NCBI GenBank assembly: GCA_937877765.1
Contig: CALGBN010000372.1
Span: forward strand, 1 to 6,768
Length of the DNA stretch: 6,768 nt
DNA from: Candidatus Bathyarchaeota archaeon
Lineage (GTDB): Archaea > Thermoproteota > Bathyarchaeia > TCS64
Direction: 5' to 3'
The position numbers and the translations under genes are program-made. Under the pieces are notes generated by a model. That model saw only the letters and a program-made list of their open reading frames with translations, was not told where the DNA came from and did no database searches. Positions 4,898-6,768 of this stretch are shown piece by piece (position 1 is the first letter of the stretch; each line of letters begins with the position of its first letter).

Positions 4898-5806
4898 ATG
4901 GCTCAACAACTAGTCTGCGAATGCGGCAGCACAGACATCGTAACCGACACCAGCACAGGAGAACAAATCTGCACACAATGCGGAACAGTTCTCAACGACT
5001 CAATGATCGACACAGGACCAGAATGGAGAGCCTTCAACCCGGAACAAACAGAAAACCTCACACGAGTCGGAGCACCCCTCACACCCCTCATTCATGATAA
5101 TGGCCTGAGCACCACCATCAGCTGGAGAAGCCAAGACGCCACAGGACGCAACCTCACACGAGAAGAAAAAGAACGCCAATACAGACTCAGAAAATGGCAA
5201 CGCCGCACAGCCGCCAGCGACAGCACCCAAAGAAACCTAACCCAAGCCCTCAGCGAACTCACAAGAATAGCCGACGAACTCAAACTCCCCCAAAACACAC
5301 GGGAAACAGCTGCCATGATATACCGTAGAGCCGTCACACAAGGCTTGATCAGAGGCAGAACAATCCAATCAGTAGTCGCATCAGCCGTCTACATGGCGTG
5401 CAGACAATGCCAAGTCATCAGAAGCCTCGAAGACGTAGCAAAAGCCGCAACAATAACACGAAAAGAAGCAGCACGAAACTACCGCCACCTCTACAAACAA
5501 CTACAACCCGATGTACCCCAAGTAGACAAAGACAACCTCATCACAAAATACGTAAATCAGCTACGAATCAGCGGCACCACTGAACAACTCTGCAGAAAAG
5601 TAATGGACCAAGCAGCCGAGGAAAAACTCACCATCGGAAGAGCACCTGAAGGCATCACAGCCGCATCATTATACATCGCCTGCAAACTCAACCTAGAAGA
5701 CAGAACACAAGGCGAGATAGCAAAAGCAGCGCAAATAACAGAAGTCACCATCAGAAACCGGTACAAGGAGCTGCTCAAAAAACTAGACTTTGAGGTATGC
5801 CTATGA
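4898..5806 (+). CDS. tfb: Transcription initiation factor B (TFB, archaeal TFIIB)
   Basis: 302 aa, full length for the family. TFB binds the TBP-TATA complex, recruits RNA polymerase and helps open the promoter. Domains: N-terminal zinc ribbon (1-35), B-reader/linker with the conserved GPEWRAF (40-46) and RVGAPLTPLIHDNGLST (56-72), RLRKWQRR (96-103), first cyclin fold (about 105-200, with AVYMACRQC) and second cyclin fold (about 205-300). It ends with TEVTIRNRYKELLKKLDFEV, the recognition helix that contacts the BRE. Oddity: the first zinc pair is C7-E-C9 instead of C-x2-C, while the second pair C25-T-Q-C28 is normal, so the ribbon has lost one residue. It may be a specialised TFB paralogue; many archaea carry several. 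Its TGA overlaps the ATG of the CBS gene (ATGA). A candidate operator lies upstream. Confidence 0.95.
   Translation: MAQQLVCECGSTDIVTDTSTGEQICTQCGTVLNDSMIDTGPEWRAFNPEQTENLTRVGAPLTPLIHDNGLSTTISWRSQDATGRNLTREEKERQYRLRKWQRRTAASDSTQRNLTQALSELTRIADELKLPQNTRETAAMIYRRAVTQGLIRGRTIQSVVASAVYMACRQCQVIRSLEDVAKAATITRKEAARNYRHLYKQLQPDVPQVDKDNLITKYVNQLRISGTTEQLCRKVMDQAAEEKLTIGRAPEGITAASLYIACKLNLEDRTQGEIAKAAQITEVTIRNRYKELLKKLDFEVCL
5792..5796 (+). promoter_or_regulatory. Shine-Dalgarno deciding the CBS gene start
   Basis: GAGGT lies inside the last codons of TFB, 6 nt before ATG 5803. The alternative ATG 5797 would begin directly after it with no spacing, so 5803 is preferred. Confidence 0.7.
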
Positions 5807-6216
5807 TACTAAAAGTAAGACACGCCATGAAACCCAACCCACAAGTAGTGGACTGCGAGACCACAGTCACAGAAGCAGCCTGCAGAATGATACAAGCAGG
5901 ACAAGACACAGTCATAGTAGTAGACGGAGACACCATCAGAGGCACAGTAGACCTGAAAAACCTAGTACGCTACACCTACACACAAGGATTCAGACCACAT
6001 CAGACACCCATCGGCGAGATCACAAACTGCGACATCATACTAGCCCGACCAAACACAAGCCTGGAAGACTGCCTCACAATAATGACCGAGCTCAAACAAT
6101 CGACACTTCCAGTAGTAGACGGGAAACTCGTAGGCAGCATCAACATACACGACCTACTCAAAACACAGCCACAGACAAAGCCACATGCAATCATGCCCGA
6201 GATACCTAACCCATAA
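5803..6216 (+). CDS. Two-CBS-domain protein
   Basis: 137 aa made almost entirely of a CBS pair (Bateman module). CBS1 covers about 4-60, with VIVVDGDTIRGTVDLKNLV. CBS2 covers about 68-123, with TLPVVDGKLVGSINIHDLL. Such pairs bind adenine nucleotides, SAM or similar ligands in the cleft and report energy state to a partner. No catalytic or DNA-binding domain is attached, so it must act through another protein. The tail after 123 is short, polar and Pro-rich. ATG 5803 overlaps the TFB stop as ATGA, with its ribosome site in the TFB coding sequence, so TFB and this protein are made together. A physical or regulatory link to TFB is a reasonable inference, not shown. It is followed after 24 bp by the HIT gene. 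Confidence 0.9.
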   Translation: MILKVRHAMKPNPQVVDCETTVTEAACRMIQAGQDTVIVVDGDTIRGTVDLKNLVRYTYTQGFRPHQTPIGEITNCDIILARPNTSLEDCLTIMTELKQSTLPVVDGKLVGSINIHDLLKTQPQTKPHAIMPEIPNP

Positions 6217-6221
6217 AAACC
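6212..6221 (+). promoter_or_regulatory. Possible TATA element for the HIT gene
   Basis: CATAAAAACC overlaps the CBS stop. Its centre is about 25 nt before ATG 6241, which would make the HIT mRNA leaderless. No Shine-Dalgarno is present in the 24-bp gap, which fits. It is a weak match to the TATA consensus; read-through from TFB-CBS is the alternative. Confidence 0.35.
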
Positions 6222-6240
6222 CACCAACATCAACAATTAT

Positions 6241-6666
6241 ATGAGCTGTATACTCTGCAAAATCAGAGACAATAAAGCGCCCAGCTACAAAGTCTACGAA
6301 GACAAACACACCCTAGCATTTCTAGACATCAACCCAGTCGCAGACGGACACGTATTACTGATCCCCCGAGAACATACTCAGTACATCGAGGAACTCTCCC
6401 CAGAAATCTGGGAAGCCCTAATGAGGACACTCATCAGGCTCGTACCATCAATCCAACGAGCCATGAACGCCAAGGACAGCAACATCGGGATAAACAATGG
6501 ACCAAACGCTGGCCAAATAATTCCCCACGTTCACATACACATAATTCCTCGTCCATCAAAGGCAGGAAAACTATTGTTCAGCAACCCAGCCCGGTTCAAG
6601 CCACGAAAAAAGGAGTACTTTGAGGAAATCGCTGAAAAGATAAGGAAAGAGATAGAGGCTACCTGA
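6241..6666 (+). CDS. HIT-family nucleotide hydrolase or transferase (Hint-like)
   Basis: 141 aa, typical length for the Hint branch. The histidine triad is intact as H96-V-H98-I-H100-I-I, preceded by NIGINNGPNAGQIIP, the nucleotide-binding loop. The middle His of the triad (H98) forms the nucleotide-AMP intermediate in this family. N-terminal C3-x2-C6 together with H45 and probably a triad-adjacent His form the structural zinc site seen in many archaeal and bacterial members. LAFLDINPVADGHVLLIPREH (25-45) is the conserved phosphate-pocket region. The C-terminus is basic then acidic and helical (EYFEEIAEKIRKEIE). Probable activity is hydrolysis of AMP-linked compounds such as AMP-lysine or adenosine phosphoramidate; the true substrate cannot be told. 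ATG 6241 is chosen because MSCILC is the family's start. A hairpin spans the stop codon. Confidence 0.93.
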   Translation: MSCILCKIRDNKAPSYKVYEDKHTLAFLDINPVADGHVLLIPREHTQYIEELSPEIWEALMRTLIRLVPSIQRAMNAKDSNIGINNGPNAGQIIPHVHIHIIPRPSKAGKLLFSNPARFKPRKKEYFEEIAEKIRKEIEAT

Positions 6667-6676
6667 GATACTCAGG
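6662..6676 (+). terminator. Perfect hairpin across the HIT stop codon
   Basis: CCTGAG-ATA-CTCAGG is a 6-bp perfect stem with a 3-nt loop. The HIT stop TGA is inside the 5' arm. No U tract follows before the insert ends at 6699, so it may act as an mRNA 3'-end or stability element rather than a classic terminator. Confidence 0.4.
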
Positions 6677-6699
6677 ATACGGCCAAGAGGTAATACAGC

Positions 6700-6768
6700 C
6701 TGTCTCTTATACACATCTCCGAGCCCACGAGACCTCTCTACATCTCGTATGCCGTCTTCTGCTTGAAA
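6700..6768 (-). other. Illumina Nextera Read 2 adapter with i7 index and P7
   Basis: 6700-6718 is the reverse mosaic end and 6719-6733 the Read 2 primer tail. 6734-6741 is CTCTCTAC, which I recall as Nextera index N707. 6742-6765 is the P7 sequence, followed by AAA. This is library sequence, not genome; no gene is affected because the HIT gene ends 33 bp before it. Confidence 0.98.

Noticed and set aside
4864..5097. ORF starting ATG 4864 ahead of TFB
   Set aside because: Out of frame with TFB; Arg/His/Thr-rich shadow with no family features.
5797..5802. Earlier ATG for the CBS protein
   Set aside because: It would directly abut the GAGGT ribosome site; ATG 5803 has 6-nt spacing and the ATGA overlap.
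5790..6209. Plus-strand 139-aa Arg/His/Thr-rich ORF over the CBS gene
   Set aside because: Overlapping-frame shadow of the clear CBS-pair gene.

Overview
This window is archaeal genomic DNA carried between Illumina Nextera adapters. Positions 1-30 are the transposase adapter ending in the 19-bp mosaic end. Positions 6700-6768 are the opposite mosaic end, an 8-nt index and the P7 tail. The biological insert is therefore about 31-6699, and the gene at the left edge is cut by the library, not by evolution. The archaeal assignment rests on a full transcription factor B (TFB) gene, TATA-box promoters and a ribbon-helix-helix regulator. The TFB most resembles, from memory, those of Thaumarchaeota and methanogens; I cannot fix the lineage without a search.

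Left block (31 to about 2860) is AT-rich and reads on the minus strand. It is a two-gene unit, an RHH/winged-helix-like protein (331 aa) followed by a GHKL-fold ATPase (593 aa visible, C-terminus missing). They overlap by ATGA, and the Shine-Dalgarno of the second lies inside the end of the first. A TATA box and an inverted repeat sit just upstream of the regulator gene, suggesting autoregulation. This pair is the best candidate for an undescribed system, possibly defence-related; that is inference.

Right block (about 2900-6699) is richer in GC and has a strong A+C excess on the + strand, inside genes and between them. It carries two paralogous ATP-binding-type universal stress proteins, TFB, a two-CBS-domain protein translationally coupled to TFB, and a HIT-family hydrolase. 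Two small minus-strand genes are proposed here: a Cys-rich 66-aa protein before the second stress protein, and a winged-helix-like protein tail-to-tail with it. The latter faces TFB across a 7-7-7 inverted repeat. The 411-bp stretch 3388-3798 has no convincing gene but holds a G-rich hairpin, an orphan TATA box, a C/G hairpin and a 22-bp-spaced direct repeat.

How it may work together: TFB plus CBS plus stress proteins suggest a nucleotide- or stress-responsive transcription locus. The left module looks like an unrelated, possibly acquired, unit. No tRNA, rRNA, CRISPR array or transposase gene was seen.
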